Shown: positions 1 through 9,012, counted from the stretch's first letter. The stretch: 15,600 nucleotides of DNA from an uncultured bacterium (GCA_900550295.1 URRM01000035.1:1-15600), one strand, 5' to 3'. Numbers and translations: made by a program. The notes: a model not told the origin generated them from the sequence alone.

Positions 1-12
1 AAAGTACTTGTA

Positions 13-18
13 TATAAT
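13..18 (+). promoter_or_regulatory. Candidate -10 element upstream of murT
   Basis: A perfect TATAAT lies about 68 bases before the chosen murT start. The matching -35 would fall outside the window, so only half the promoter can be judged. If used, the mRNA would begin near position 25 and carry a leader of about 60 bases with no obvious structure. It suggests that murT is the first gene of its transcript. Confidence 0.35.
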
Positions 19-85
19 ATTTATTCTTTTGTTTTTGTTTTGTGGATTTTTGTGATATAGATTAAAATTTTATATATCAATCATC

Positions 86-1384
86 TTGGCTAGGTTAATT
101 AAGCTAACGATAAAACTTGTAGGACGTTCAAGCGGAACATCATTTGTCGGAATGTTCACATTAAAAACCAATCCAGACTTTTTAAATTTTTGTTCAAAAT
201 ATATATTACACGAAAAGATTTCTGTAACCGGAACTAACGGTAAAACTACGACTGCAGGACTTATTGCTCAAATATTAGAAGCAAATAAAAAGGAAGTTAT
301 TCACAACGCTCAGGGTGCGAATATGCTTACCGGTATTGCTAACGTATTTGCAACTACAGTTGTACCTTCAAAACGTTATGACAATTGCGTTTTAGAATCA
401 GACGAAGCGTATCTTGCCAAACTTTATGATTATATGAAACTGGATTATTTAGTTGTTACTAATTTATTCAGAGATCAACTTGACAGATATGGAGAACTTG
501 ATACAACAGCTAAAAAAATTCAAGCAGCAATAGACAAAAACAAAGATTTAGTCTTGCTTTTAAATGCAGATGATCCGCTTGTTGCAAACTTAGGACATGA
601 AAACAAAAAATTATTTTACGGTTTTGAAGAAATAGAATTTGCCGGAAATAGAACTATTTCGCAAGCTCCAGCGGAAATGTTTAATTGCGTTTGCGGAAAG
701 CCTTTGGAATATTCAAAACGTTTCTACGCTCAACAAGGTCATTATTACTGCTCTTGTGGTTATAAACGTCCTGAATGTGATTACAAAGGTAATGCAAAAA
801 TTTATGATGATTATATCGAAATCAAGGTTACACACAATGGTAAAGAAACTCATTATACTTTTGATTCAATAGGTTTATATAATGCCTACAATGCGCTTGC
901 TGCAATTTCTATGGCTTTAGAAATCGGATATTCACAAGAAGAAATTCAAAACGCTTTAAATACATACAAAGCTATGTTCGGCAGAGCCGAAAAAACTGAA
1001 ATTAACGGGCACAAGACAATAATACAACTTATAAAAAATCCTGCAGGAGCAAGTGAAGTCTTGAAAACTGTTGATTTAAGTTCTAAAATATTGATAGCTA
1101 TAAATGACAATTTTGCAGATGGCAGAGATGTTTCTTGGCTTTGGGATGCAGAATTTGAATTATTAAAAAATACCGAAAAAACTATTATTACATCCGGCAT
1201 ACGTGCAAATGATATGGCTTTAAGATTGAAATATGCAGGAGTTCCGACAGAAAAAATTAAAGTTGTACCTGATTTATATAAAGCCGTTGAAGAAGCATCT
1301 AGTTCTGGTGACAAAGATGAAAAAGTTACAATAATGCCGTCATATACAGCATTATTACAAATAAAAAATTACAAGCGAGGTTAA
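86..1384 (+). CDS. murT: MurT: lipid II isoglutaminyl synthase, Mur-ligase-like subunit
   Basis: The 432-aa protein is the ATP-using subunit that, with the glutaminase GatD, amidates the alpha-carboxyl of D-glutamate in the lipid II stem peptide. The Mur-ligase P-loop GTNGKTTT is at residues 49-56. The N-terminal GRSSGTSFVG and LKTNPDFL segments are typical of MurT. A Cys ribbon unique to this Mur-ligase branch is present as C201-x-C203, C222-x-C224 and C231. The C-terminal DUF1727 part carries DGRDVSWLWD, whose D348 matches the Asp that MurT contributes at the GatD interface. Length is normal. The start is TTG at 86: an in-frame stop at 53-55 limits extension, no ATG or GTG lies between, and the next ATG (152) would remove conserved sequence. 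No clear Shine-Dalgarno site precedes it. The stop codon abuts the next ATG directly. GatD is not next to it downstream, which is unusual for this pair. Confidence 0.93.
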   Translation: MARLIKLTIKLVGRSSGTSFVGMFTLKTNPDFLNFCSKYILHEKISVTGTNGKTTTAGLIAQILEANKKEVIHNAQGANMLTGIANVFATTVVPSKRYDNCVLESDEAYLAKLYDYMKLDYLVVTNLFRDQLDRYGELDTTAKKIQAAIDKNKDLVLLLNADDPLVANLGHENKKLFYGFEEIEFAGNRTISQAPAEMFNCVCGKPLEYSKRFYAQQGHYYCSCGYKRPECDYKGNAKIYDDYIEIKVTHNGKETHYTFDSIGLYNAYNALAAISMALEIGYSQEEIQNALNTYKAMFGRAEKTEINGHKTIIQLIKNPAGASEVLKTVDLSSKILIAINDNFADGRDVSWLWDAEFELLKNTEKTIITSGIRANDMALRLKYAGVPTEKIKVVPDLYKAVEEASSSGDKDEKVTIMPSYTALLQIKNYKRG

Positions 1385-2098
1385 ATGCTTTTAAATATTA
1401 ACATCAATTACTTAGCAAGTTTGAGAAATACAATCGGTGGAAATGAACCCGATATTTTGAAATGCGCCAGATATTGTGAACGTTCAGGAGCCGATGGTAT
1501 TATCGCCTATGTTTCAGACCTTACTGACAGCATAAGCACATATGATATCAAAAATTTAAAATCACACCTTAGAACAAGATTTATATTAAAAATGCCAATG
1601 TCAAAAGAATATCAAAAACACGCTATTGATTGTGTTCCTGACATTGTTTGCATTGTCCCTGAAACAGACGAGCAATCGCCTTCTAAGGGTTTTAACGTTT
1701 TGAAATATCAAACTGAAATCAACGACTTTATGGTGCCATTAATGTATGAAGGTTCCCTTGCTTGCGTTTTAATTGAACCTCAGATAGAACAAGTCCACAG
1801 CGCTTACAAAGCAGGAATGCATTACATTGAACTGAACACAGCGAAGTATGCGGAAGCTTTCAAAACTGGAAACTATGAAAAAGAATTTAATGACTTGAAA
1901 GAAAGTGCTGTCCTTGCAAATACATTAGGTTTAAAAGTTATATTAGGTAACGGCATAAACTACACAAATGTTAGCAAGTTAAGCGAAATTCACGGAGTGT
2001 CTGAACTTAATATCGGACATAGCATAACCTCAAAGGCAATATTTGCAGGTTTAGATAAAGCAATAAAAGATATGAAAGAGTTAATAAATGAAAAGTAG
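1385..2098 (+). CDS. pdxJ: PdxJ-family (pyridoxine 5'-phosphate synthase) homologue with substituted active site
   Basis: This 237-aa protein aligns along its whole length with PdxJ, the TIM-barrel enzyme that condenses 1-deoxyxylulose 5-phosphate with 3-amino-2-oxopropyl phosphate to make PNP. Family landmarks are clear: N-I-N-x-x-A-S-L-R-N near residues 6-15, SGADGI at 34-39, CIVPE at 89-93, LGLKV at 181-185 and ELNIGHSI at 207-214. The catalytic positions are changed. By alignment, E. coli H45, E72 and H193 correspond here to Y42, K69 and N189. The HLREDRRH substrate motif is replaced by YVSDLTDS, and D11-H12 become N8-Y9. The fold is therefore secure but ordinary PNP synthase activity is doubtful. 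Its ATG follows the murT stop without a gap, with GAGG just upstream inside murT, so the two are probably translated together. A standard annotation would be pdxJ; a different or non-enzymatic role is possible. Confidence 0.85.
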   Translation: MLLNININYLASLRNTIGGNEPDILKCARYCERSGADGIIAYVSDLTDSISTYDIKNLKSHLRTRFILKMPMSKEYQKHAIDCVPDIVCIVPETDEQSPSKGFNVLKYQTEINDFMVPLMYEGSLACVLIEPQIEQVHSAYKAGMHYIELNTAKYAEAFKTGNYEKEFNDLKESAVLANTLGLKVILGNGINYTNVSKLSEIHGVSELNIGHSITSKAIFAGLDKAIKDMKELINEK

Positions 2099-2402
2099 AG
2101 AAGAAATTGTAGAAGAAATGCAACAAGTCGTAGAACAAATGCGACTAGATGACTTAGCAGAACGACCAGAGTTGGAAGAAGAATTTTTTGATTGCTCTTG
2201 TTGCGGACAAACAAAATCTTATGCCGGTTCAATCCAATATGGAGAATACCGACTTTGCAATGACTGCGTACTTCTTGCAGAAACAGGATTTGCACTTGGT
2301 AAGATTAAAGATATTCAAGACTTAATTGATGCAATGGAAGACAAAAGATTAGAAGAACTTTGCAATTTTATTAAACAGGATGAAAAAAGCCAAAATAATT
2401 AG
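2088..2402 (+). CDS. Small Cys4 (zinc-ribbon-like) protein of unknown function
   Basis: I do not recognise this 104-aa protein. Residues 1-32 are very acidic and should be helical. A treble-clef-like knuckle follows: C36-x2-C39 (with an extra C38) and, 17 residues later, C57-x2-C60, spaced as in small zinc-binding modules. The C-terminal 40 residues are again helical and charged. The ATG overlaps the last 11 bases of the pdxJ-like gene, and GAAAGAG about 8 bases upstream can serve as ribosome binding site, so it looks translationally coupled as the third gene of the murT cluster. Its stop overlaps the stop of the convergent gene on the other strand. A regulatory or adaptor role is possible, but nothing in the sequence names one. 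Confidence 0.75.
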   Translation: MKSREEIVEEMQQVVEQMRLDDLAERPELEEEFFDCSCCGQTKSYAGSIQYGEYRLCNDCVLLAETGFALGKIKDIQDLIDAMEDKRLEELCNFIKQDEKSQNN

Positions 2403-2878
2403 CCTAAGTCTTCAATCGGAGTATTAAGGTTTAAGTCTATATATTTATAAAAATTTGTCAAAATACCTAATGGAAAAAAGTAGTTATTATCTGCAGGAAC
2501 AACTTTTATAATTGCAGATTTTGCATCTACTTTTGACACTGATACCATAAAATTTCTGTTTGCGGCTCTAAATAAAATGTAACCATTTTTAGACTGAATT
2601 TCATCTATAAAAAACTTATTTGCATTTATACTTGCAAGAGCTAAAAAGTACAATTTATCAACCGGAATCATATATTTTTTGGTACATTTTTCAAACGGAA
2701 TCATTTGAGGAACAGTTGGCGAAACTGCAGGTTGTGTAGTTTCTTTATTTACATTGATTGTTTGAGTTGCATTCAAACTTGATAACGGCTGAACCATAAT
2801 TTGTTCTGCGCAAAAAGCAGAACCTGTCAAAACTGTTGTACAAAATATTATTAAAACGAATTTTATTGTTCTTTCCAT
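2399..2878 (-). CDS. Small exported protein of unknown function
   Basis: The 159-aa product begins with a signal peptide: ME-R-x-x-K, a hydrophobic core at about residues 6-19, then G-S-A-F-C-A with likely cleavage around residues 23-24. The Cys there is not in a proper lipobox, because no L-x-x stands directly before it, so a lipoprotein is unlikely. A Thr/Pro/Gln-rich linker (about 40-60) is followed by a compact domain (about 63-159) with alternating hydrophobic strands and one Cys (C65). I do not recognise the domain. The ATG lies inside the 3' end of polA (16-base overlap) with GGGG shortly upstream, so translation is probably coupled to polA as the last gene of the tig-clpP-clpX-polA run. 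Confidence 0.75.
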   Translation of the reverse strand: MERTIKFVLIIFCTTVLTGSAFCAEQIMVQPLSSLNATQTINVNKETTQPAVSPTVPQMIPFEKCTKKYMIPVDKLYFLALASINANKFFIDEIQSKNGYILFRAANRNFMVSVSKVDAKSAIIKVVPADNNYFFPLGILTNFYKYIDLNLNTPIEDLG

Positions 2879-5673
2879 GTTTTACCCCAATTAATATCTA
2901 CTAATAATGGTATTTTTAGGTCTGCCACATTTTGCATTTCATTAGAAACAATCTCTTTTACCTTTTCTAATTCATCCGCAACCACTTCGAAAACAAGTTC
3001 GTCGTGTACTTGCATAACCATTTTTGATTTTAAATTATTTTCCTTAAACGCTCTATCAACATTTATCATAGCCTTTTTGATTAAATCTGCAGCTGTACCT
3101 TGAAGAGGTTGATTAATAGCGGCACGTTCTGCAAACTCTTTAATCATTCTATTTGGACTTGATAATTCTCCTGCAAGATAACGTTTTCTTCCAAAAATTG
3201 TTTCAACAAATCCGTGTTCATACGCAAAAGCAACGGTGTTATGCATATATGCCTGAACTTTTGGATAAGTCATAAAATATTTATCAATAAAAGTTTGAGC
3301 CTCTTGCGCTGAAATATCAAGAGCTTTTGCTAATCCATAACGAGTTTGTCCGTATATAATACCGAAATTTACAGCCTTAGCTTTATAACGCATTTCTTTT
3401 GTAACCTGCTCTACAGGTACGTCAAAAACTTTTGATGCTGTTAAACTATGAACATCAACATCTGAATTAAACGCTGCAATCAAATTTTCATCCCCTGAAA
3501 CATGTGCCAATAAACGCAATTCAATTTGAGAATAATCAGAAGATAAAATAAAATCATCTTCATTTTCAGCAACAAAAGCATTTCTTAACTTGTTTCCTTC
3601 TTCCGTTCTTATCGGAATATTTTGCAAGTTTGGATTTGAAGACGACAAACGTCCTGTTGCAGTAACTGTTTGATTGTATGTTGTGTGAATTCTTCTGTCT
3701 TTCAAACTAACCAATAATGGCAAAGCATCTGTATACGTTGTTCTTAGCTTTGTATACTTTCTATAATCAATTAAATACTTGCATATTGGATGTTCTGCAG
3801 ATAATTCTTCAAGAACTTCCACACTTGTTGAAGGTTTTGATTTTCCTCTTTTTTTCTTTAATTGAATATTTAATTTTTCATAAAGTATTTCACCAACTTG
3901 TTTTGGCGAGTTAATATTAAACTCTTCACCTGCAATTTCATAGATTTTAGCTTGTAAATCTTCTGCTTTTTGAGTCATATATTCAGAAAGTTCGCTCATA
4001 TAATCAACATCAAGTGCCACACCATCATATTCCATTTGCGCAAGAATGTGTGACAAAGGCAATTCAATATCATCATGAAGTCTAATTTCTGGCAACGACA
4101 AATCTTTTAACCAAAATTGAGTTAGTTTATAAATTGAAAAAGCATTATCTTGAGCATACGTAATCAAATCAGTTTGAGGAAGTTGCGCAAATTTAGTTTT
4201 CTTTGTTGGAAAATCTAATTCAAACGAAATATGGTTAATATAGTCTAAAGCTTGCGCATTCAATTCATGACTTCTGTTTGGATTTTTAATGTAGCTTGCT
4301 AAAACTGTATCAAAGCTGATGTTTTTCAACTCAATTTCTACTGATTTCAAAATATTAATGTCATTTTTTGCATTATATGTGTATTTTTTAATATTATCTG
4401 CTTCAAAAACTGGTTTTAATGTTTGAATAAAATTGTCTTTATTTGGAATGTAAACAGATAAGATTTTATTATTTTCAATTTCGTATGCTATAGCACATCC
4501 AATTAAATCTATAGTTACAGCATTTTCAAAATCAGAAACAAAAGAAATTGCAATTTCTTCTTTATTCAATAAATTTTGAACTAAATCATTTAATTCATTG
4601 ATGTCAGAAATTGTCTTGCTACCATAAGTTTCTGTTTCTACAGTTTCCTTTGCTGCTGTTGCAAATAAACCCAGTTGCATTTGAGGAGTGTTATCCTCTT
4701 TAAATTGAACAAGAGGTTTGTCTTCTTTTGGTATCTCAGATTGTTTTATAGGCAATTCATCACAATTTTTGTCAAATGTACATAAAATATTATCAATATT
4801 TTTAACAAAACTGTAAAACTGCATCTTTTTCAAATACTCAACTACATTTGAGATTTCAGGCAATTCAACTTTTGTATCTTCAAAATCAAAATCAATATCT
4901 ACATTTCTAACGATAGTTGCCAAATATTTACTTAATTTTGCATCTTCAATACCAGCTTGAAGTCTGTTTCTGATAGCATTTTCAGGTATATTATCAATAT
5001 CCTCTAAAATATCTTCTAATCTTGAATATCTTGTTAAAAGTTTTTGAGCAGACTTTTCTCCAATCCCCTTAACTCCGGGGATATTGTCTGAAGTATCACC
5101 TCTCAAACCTTTGTAATCAATAACTTGACTTGGCCATACCCCTAATTTTTCATGAACTTTATACCAATCATATTCAATCAATTCGCCTTTTGAAGGAATA
5201 AGAACTTTAATTAATCCTTCTCTATCTATCAATTGGAAAGAATCTTGGTCACCTGTCAAAATAAGTGTCTTATGACCTAACTTTGCAGCCTTTGCGGTAA
5301 TTGTACCAATTACGTCATCAGCCTCAAAGCCTTCTTTTGTGTAAATCGGAATGTTAAATGCCTTCAACCCGTCAACAATCAGACCTAATTGTGTACGCAA
5401 TGGATCAGGCATAGCCTCACGATTAGCCTTGTATTCATGATATTTTTCTACACGAAAAGTTTGTCTGCCAACATCAAAAGCTACGGCAATCGCATCTGGT
5501 TTAATATCATTATTTTTCAATAAATCAAAAATTGATTTAAAAAATCCATAAACCGCCCACGTTGGTGTACCGTCAGAAGTCTTCATTCCTGTACGTTCTA
5601 ACGCAAAATATTGACGGAATGCCAAGGCATGTCCGTCAATTAAAATTAAAGTCTTTTGTTGTTGATTTGCCAT
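2863..5673 (-). CDS. polA: DNA polymerase I
   Basis: The 936-aa enzyme fills gaps and removes RNA primers during lagging-strand synthesis and repair. The N-terminal 5'-nuclease (about 1-290) has LILIDGHALAFR, EADD and the H3TH segment DNIPGVKGIGEKSA. The central region (about 350-540) has the proofreading-exonuclease shape but looks inactive. The position of the exo I D-x-E motif reads SFVSDF; exo II keeps an Asp in NAKND; exo III reads YAQDNAF, with Asn where the catalytic Asp should be. The polymerase domain has TGRLSSSNPNLQNIP (about 670), motif A DYSQIELRLLAH (about 712), motif B KAVNFGIIYGQ (about 763, Phe at the ddNTP-discriminating position) and motif C QVHDELVFEV (about 888). It starts 3 bases after the clpX stop, without a strong ribosome binding site, so coupling to clpX is likely. 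Confidence 0.97.
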   Translation of the reverse strand: MANQQQKTLILIDGHALAFRQYFALERTGMKTSDGTPTWAVYGFFKSIFDLLKNNDIKPDAIAVAFDVGRQTFRVEKYHEYKANREAMPDPLRTQLGLIVDGLKAFNIPIYTKEGFEADDVIGTITAKAAKLGHKTLILTGDQDSFQLIDREGLIKVLIPSKGELIEYDWYKVHEKLGVWPSQVIDYKGLRGDTSDNIPGVKGIGEKSAQKLLTRYSRLEDILEDIDNIPENAIRNRLQAGIEDAKLSKYLATIVRNVDIDFDFEDTKVELPEISNVVEYLKKMQFYSFVKNIDNILCTFDKNCDELPIKQSEIPKEDKPLVQFKEDNTPQMQLGLFATAAKETVETETYGSKTISDINELNDLVQNLLNKEEIAISFVSDFENAVTIDLIGCAIAYEIENNKILSVYIPNKDNFIQTLKPVFEADNIKKYTYNAKNDINILKSVEIELKNISFDTVLASYIKNPNRSHELNAQALDYINHISFELDFPTKKTKFAQLPQTDLITYAQDNAFSIYKLTQFWLKDLSLPEIRLHDDIELPLSHILAQMEYDGVALDVDYMSELSEYMTQKAEDLQAKIYEIAGEEFNINSPKQVGEILYEKLNIQLKKKRGKSKPSTSVEVLEELSAEHPICKYLIDYRKYTKLRTTYTDALPLLVSLKDRRIHTTYNQTVTATGRLSSSNPNLQNIPIRTEEGNKLRNAFVAENEDDFILSSDYSQIELRLLAHVSGDENLIAAFNSDVDVHSLTASKVFDVPVEQVTKEMRYKAKAVNFGIIYGQTRYGLAKALDISAQEAQTFIDKYFMTYPKVQAYMHNTVAFAYEHGFVETIFGRKRYLAGELSSPNRMIKEFAERAAINQPLQGTAADLIKKAMINVDRAFKENNLKSKMVMQVHDELVFEVVADELEKVKEIVSNEMQNVADLKIPLLVDINWGKTWKEQ

Positions 5674-5676
5674 AAT

Positions 5677-6996
5677 TTATGCAATTTCTTCTTTTACTTT
5701 TTTCTCTTTTTTGCTTGGAAGTTTGATTAACTCAGCCTTGTTACGGTTTAGAACCATATCTTTTGTGATTGTCAACTTCTTGATATCGTCTTTTGTTGGA
5801 ACATCATACATAACATCAAGCATAAGCTCTTCAACGATAGAACGTAATGCACGAGCACCTGTTTTACGTTTAATAGCTTCTTTTGCAATTTCTTCAATTG
5901 CATTTGGTTCAAATTCCAAATCAACACCATCCATCTTAAGCAAGCATTGATATTGCTTTATAATAGCATTCTTTGGTTCTGTCAAAATCATCTTTAATGT
6001 TTTTTCATCTAATTGATCAAGGACTGCAAATACAGGAACACGACCGATAAATTCTGGAATCAAACCAAATTTTAACAAGTCTTCAGGTTGTAATTTTTTC
6101 AACATTTTAGATTCTTCTGCTTCTTTTTCAGCTTTTGTTAATGCAGGTTTTGAACCGAAACCTAAAGATGTACCGTCATCAGAACGTCTTTCGATAATCT
6201 TATCTAATCCAACGAAAGCACCACCTACGATAAATAAAATGTTGCTTGTATCAATTTGAATGAATTCTTGGTGAGGGTGTTTTCTTCCGCCTTGTGGTGG
6301 AACGTTTGCAACTGTACCTTCAATCATTTTTAACAACGCTTGTTGTACACCTTCACCTGAAACATCTCTTGTGATTGATGTGTTTTCTGATTTTCTGGCA
6401 ATCTTATCAATTTCATCAATATAGATAATACCGGTTTCAGCTTTTTGAGCATCAAATTCTGCATTTTGATACAATCTCAACAAGATGTTTTCAACGTCAT
6501 CGCCTACATAACCCGCTTCAGTTAAAGTTGTCGCATCAGCTACAGCAAACGGAACATCTAATAACTTCGCTAAAGTTTGAGCTAATAAAGTTTTACCACT
6601 ACCTGTTGGACCAACTAACAAAATGTTAGATTTTTGAATTTCAACCGGATTTTTATCTTTGTCTTCGTCTTTGTTGTGACGTAAACGTTTGTAGTGATTA
6701 TATACTGCAACGGCAAGCACCTTTTTAGCATCATCTTGACCAACAATGTGTTCATCTAAGTATGCTTTAATTTCATGAGGTTTTGGAATAGCTTTTTCTG
6801 CTGATTTTCCGCCTTTTTCTTTAGAAGAACCTTCTTTTTCTTTGTTTTCAAAGAATTCTTCATCTAAAATTTCATTACATAACTCTACACATTCATCACA
6901 GATGTAAACTTCAGGACCGGCAATTAATTTCTTAACTTGGTCTTGAGTTTTACCACAGAATGAACATTTTAATCTGCTATCGTCGTGCTTTGCCAT
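5677..6996 (-). CDS. clpX: ClpX, ATP-binding subunit of the Clp protease
   Basis: This 439-aa AAA+ unfoldase recognises tagged proteins and threads them into ClpP. The N-terminal zinc-binding domain has C11-x2-C14 and C33-x2-C36. The Walker A GPTGSGKT is at about residues 129-136, the pore loop EAGYVGDD follows the first helices, and Walker B reads [18 protein letters not shown] is the RKH pore loop. The LGF tripeptide in SLGFGSK is the ClpP-docking loop equivalent to IGF. Sensor 2 is in [10 protein letters not shown] near the C-terminus. All working motifs are intact and length is normal. AGGAGA sits just before the ATG, and only 9 bases separate it from clpP, its functional partner. Confidence 0.98.
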   Translation of the reverse strand: MAKHDDSRLKCSFCGKTQDQVKKLIAGPEVYICDECVELCNEILDEEFFENKEKEGSSKEKGGKSAEKAIPKPHEIKAYLDEHIVGQDDAKKVLAVAVYNHYKRLRHNKDEDKDKNPVEIQKSNILLVGPTGSGKTLLAQTLAKLLDVPFAVADATTLTEAGYVGDDVENILLRLYQNAEFDAQKAETGIIYIDEIDKIARKSENTSITRDVSGEGVQQALLKMIEGTVANVPPQGGRKHPHQEFIQIDTSNILFIVGGAFVGLDKIIERRSDDGTSLGFGSKPALTKAEKEAEESKMLKKLQPEDLLKFGLIPEFIGRVPVFAVLDQLDEKTLKMILTEPKNAIIKQYQCLLKMDGVDLEFEPNAIEEIAKEAIKRKTGARALRSIVEELMLDVMYDVPTKDDIKKLTITKDMVLNRNKAELIKLPSKKEKKVKEEIA

Positions 6997-7005
6997 TATT
7001 TTCTC

Positions 7006-7596
7006 CTACTTTAAGGCATCTCTTGATACAACTTTATCAATCATACCGTATTCTAAAGCTTCAGATGGTGTCATGATATAATCACGGTCAGTATCTTTTT
7101 CAATTTTTTTGATTGATTGACCAGTGTTAGATGCTAAAATTTCATTTAATGATTTTTTAATTCTGATAATTTCAGCAGCTTGAATTTCGATATCAGTAGC
7201 TTGACCTTGAGCGCCACCTAAAGGTTGGTGGATTAAAACTCTTGAATGAGGTAAAGCCATACGTTTACCTTTTGTACCTGAAGATAACAAGAATGCACCC
7301 ATTGATGCAGCTTGACCTAAACAAATAGTAGAAACATCAGCTCTAATATGTTGCATTGTATCATAGATTGCAAAACCAGCTGTTACAGAACCTCCTGGGC
7401 TGTTGATGTATAACATAATATCTTTTTCAGGGTTTTCACTGTCTAATAACAATAATTGTGCAACTACTAAGTTAGCAACCATATCATCAATTTGAGTGCC
7501 TAAAAAGATGATTCTTTCTCTTAACAATCTTGAGAAGATATCAAATGAACGTTCACCTCTGCTTGATTGTTCAATAACTACTGGTACAAAACTCAT
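7006..7596 (-). CDS. clpP: ClpP, proteolytic subunit of the Clp protease
   Basis: This 196-aa serine peptidase forms the tetradecameric chamber of ClpXP. The triad is complete: S98 in GQAASMG, H123 in HSRVLIHQP and D172 in DRDYIM. The N-terminal [20 protein letters not shown] segment is the usual axial-loop region, and YINSPGGS at residues 63-70 lines the oxyanion site. AAGGAAA precedes the ATG. The 55-base gap after tig contains a TATAAT on this strand (7619-7624), but the corresponding -35 (TTCGAT) is poor, so a second promoter here is only possible. clpX follows after 9 bases. Confidence 0.98.
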   Translation of the reverse strand: MSFVPVVIEQSSRGERSFDIFSRLLRERIIFLGTQIDDMVANLVVAQLLLLDSENPEKDIMLYINSPGGSVTAGFAIYDTMQHIRADVSTICLGQAASMGAFLLSSGTKGKRMALPHSRVLIHQPLGGAQGQATDIEIQAAEIIRIKKSLNEILASNTGQSIKKIEKDTDRDYIMTPSEALEYGMIDKVVSRDALK

Positions 7597-7651
7597 TTTT
7601 AATATTTCCTTTCTATATATTATAATTTATATTTATTTTCTTATCGAATAA

Positions 7652-8980
7652 CTATTCAGCTTTTTTAGATTTTTTCTTGTCAGCTTTTGGAGCTACATAG
7701 TTCATTGTGTTGTTTTTAATCAAGAAATCTGTAACTTTTTCACTGATAATTTGTTGAGAAACAGAGCTTAGCATTGTTGGATTCATTGCTAATTGTTTCA
7801 TAACTTCTGTCTTGTCTAAACCGTAAGCTGATTGCATTTCAGCAACTTTACTTTGCATATCATTTGCATCCATAGAGATACCTTCTGCTTTAGCAATTTT
7901 ATCGATAACTAAAGTATTTTTAATTCTCTTTAATGCATCTTCTTTAATAGAATCAACAATTGCATCTTCACCTTGTTGAGCAACAGCTTGTTCGTAAGTG
8001 AAACCTTGGCTTGCCAAGCGTTGTTTGTAATCTCCTAATAGCATTTGTTCTTCTCTTTCAATCATTGAAGGTTGAACATCGATTTCAACGCCTTCTAAGA
8101 TTTTATCGAATACTGCTAATTCAGCTTTACGTCTGTCACGTTCTTCTTTGTCTTTTTGTAAGAAGTCTTTAATGTCTTTTTCTAGAGCTTCTACGTTGTC
8201 AAAACCAATTTTCTTAGCAAATTCGTCATTCAATTCCGGACGAACTTTTTGTTTGATTTCGTGGATTTTAATTTTGAAAGTTGCAGGAGCACCTTTTAAT
8301 TTTTCTTCGTGGTAATCTTCAGGGAAGTTTACGTTAATATCAAATTCTTCACCTACAGAGTGACCGACTAATTGTTCGGCAAATCCAGGGATGAAACGAG
8401 AGTGAGCTAAATCTAACGTGTAGTTTTTGCCATCACCGTGTTCAATTTTTTCACCATTAGTAAATCCTTCAAAGTCAAATTTTACTAAATCATCTTTGTT
8501 TGCAGGTCTGTCAACTACTAATTCGTATGTTACAGCTCTGTCTAACATATTATCTAAAGATTTTTGATAAGCATCTTCAGGGATAACATATTCTTCAACA
8601 TCAACAGTTAAACCTTTGTATTCTTTTAAGTCAAATTCAGGTCTTACTTCTACTGTTGCAGTTAATTTTAAATCTTCACCTACGTTAAAATCATAAGAAT
8701 CAACAGTTGGTTGAGAGATTACATCTAATTTGTTATCTTGAATAGCTTGTTGGAAAGCTTTTGGTAATAAGCCTTCTAAAGCCTCGTATTTAATTCTGTC
8801 AGCACCTACGTGTTGTTCAATAACGTTTCTAGGAGCTTTACCACGTCTAAACCCAGGAATGTTAACGTGTTGAGAAATTCTTTGAGAAGCTCTATTATAC
8901 GCTTCTACTGCATCTTTTGCAGGAATTTCGATGTTAAATTTTACTACATTGTGTTCTTGTTTTTCTAATTCAATTTTCAT
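7652..8980 (-). CDS. tig: Trigger factor, ribosome-bound chaperone and peptidyl-prolyl isomerase
   Basis: The 442-aa protein binds at the ribosome exit tunnel and protects nascent chains. The ribosome-binding signature GFRRGKAP is at residues 43-50. An FKBP-type PPIase domain spans about 157-245, including DDLVKFDFEGF and the FIPGFAEQLVG segment. The C-terminal chaperone arms occupy about 250-430, and the protein ends in a Lys-rich tail, as is common in this family. AGGTG lies 5 bases before the ATG. It is the first gene of the tig-clpP-clpX order found in many bacteria, preceded by a clear promoter. Confidence 0.97.
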   Translation of the reverse strand: MKIELEKQEHNVVKFNIEIPAKDAVEAYNRASQRISQHVNIPGFRRGKAPRNVIEQHVGADRIKYEALEGLLPKAFQQAIQDNKLDVISQPTVDSYDFNVGEDLKLTATVEVRPEFDLKEYKGLTVDVEEYVIPEDAYQKSLDNMLDRAVTYELVVDRPANKDDLVKFDFEGFTNGEKIEHGDGKNYTLDLAHSRFIPGFAEQLVGHSVGEEFDINVNFPEDYHEEKLKGAPATFKIKIHEIKQKVRPELNDEFAKKIGFDNVEALEKDIKDFLQKDKEERDRRKAELAVFDKILEGVEIDVQPSMIEREEQMLLGDYKQRLASQGFTYEQAVAQQGEDAIVDSIKEDALKRIKNTLVIDKIAKAEGISMDANDMQSKVAEMQSAYGLDKTEVMKQLAMNPTMLSSVSQQIISEKVTDFLIKNNTMNYVAPKADKKKSKKAE

Positions 8981-9012
8981 TTTTTCACCTTTTTCTAATT
9001 GCTTTTGATTAA

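Noticed and set aside
946..1314. 122-codon minus-strand frame inside murT
   Set aside because: It is antisense to a clearly conserved part of MurT and has no supporting start signals.
2399..2878. Exported protein as a lipoprotein
   Set aside because: The Cys at residue 23 is preceded by S-A-F, not by a lipobox, so signal peptidase I cleavage is more likely.
7597..7651. Separate clpP promoter in the tig-clpP gap
   Set aside because: A TATAAT is present (7619-7624), but the best -35 (TTCGAT) matches poorly, so I did not list it as a feature.
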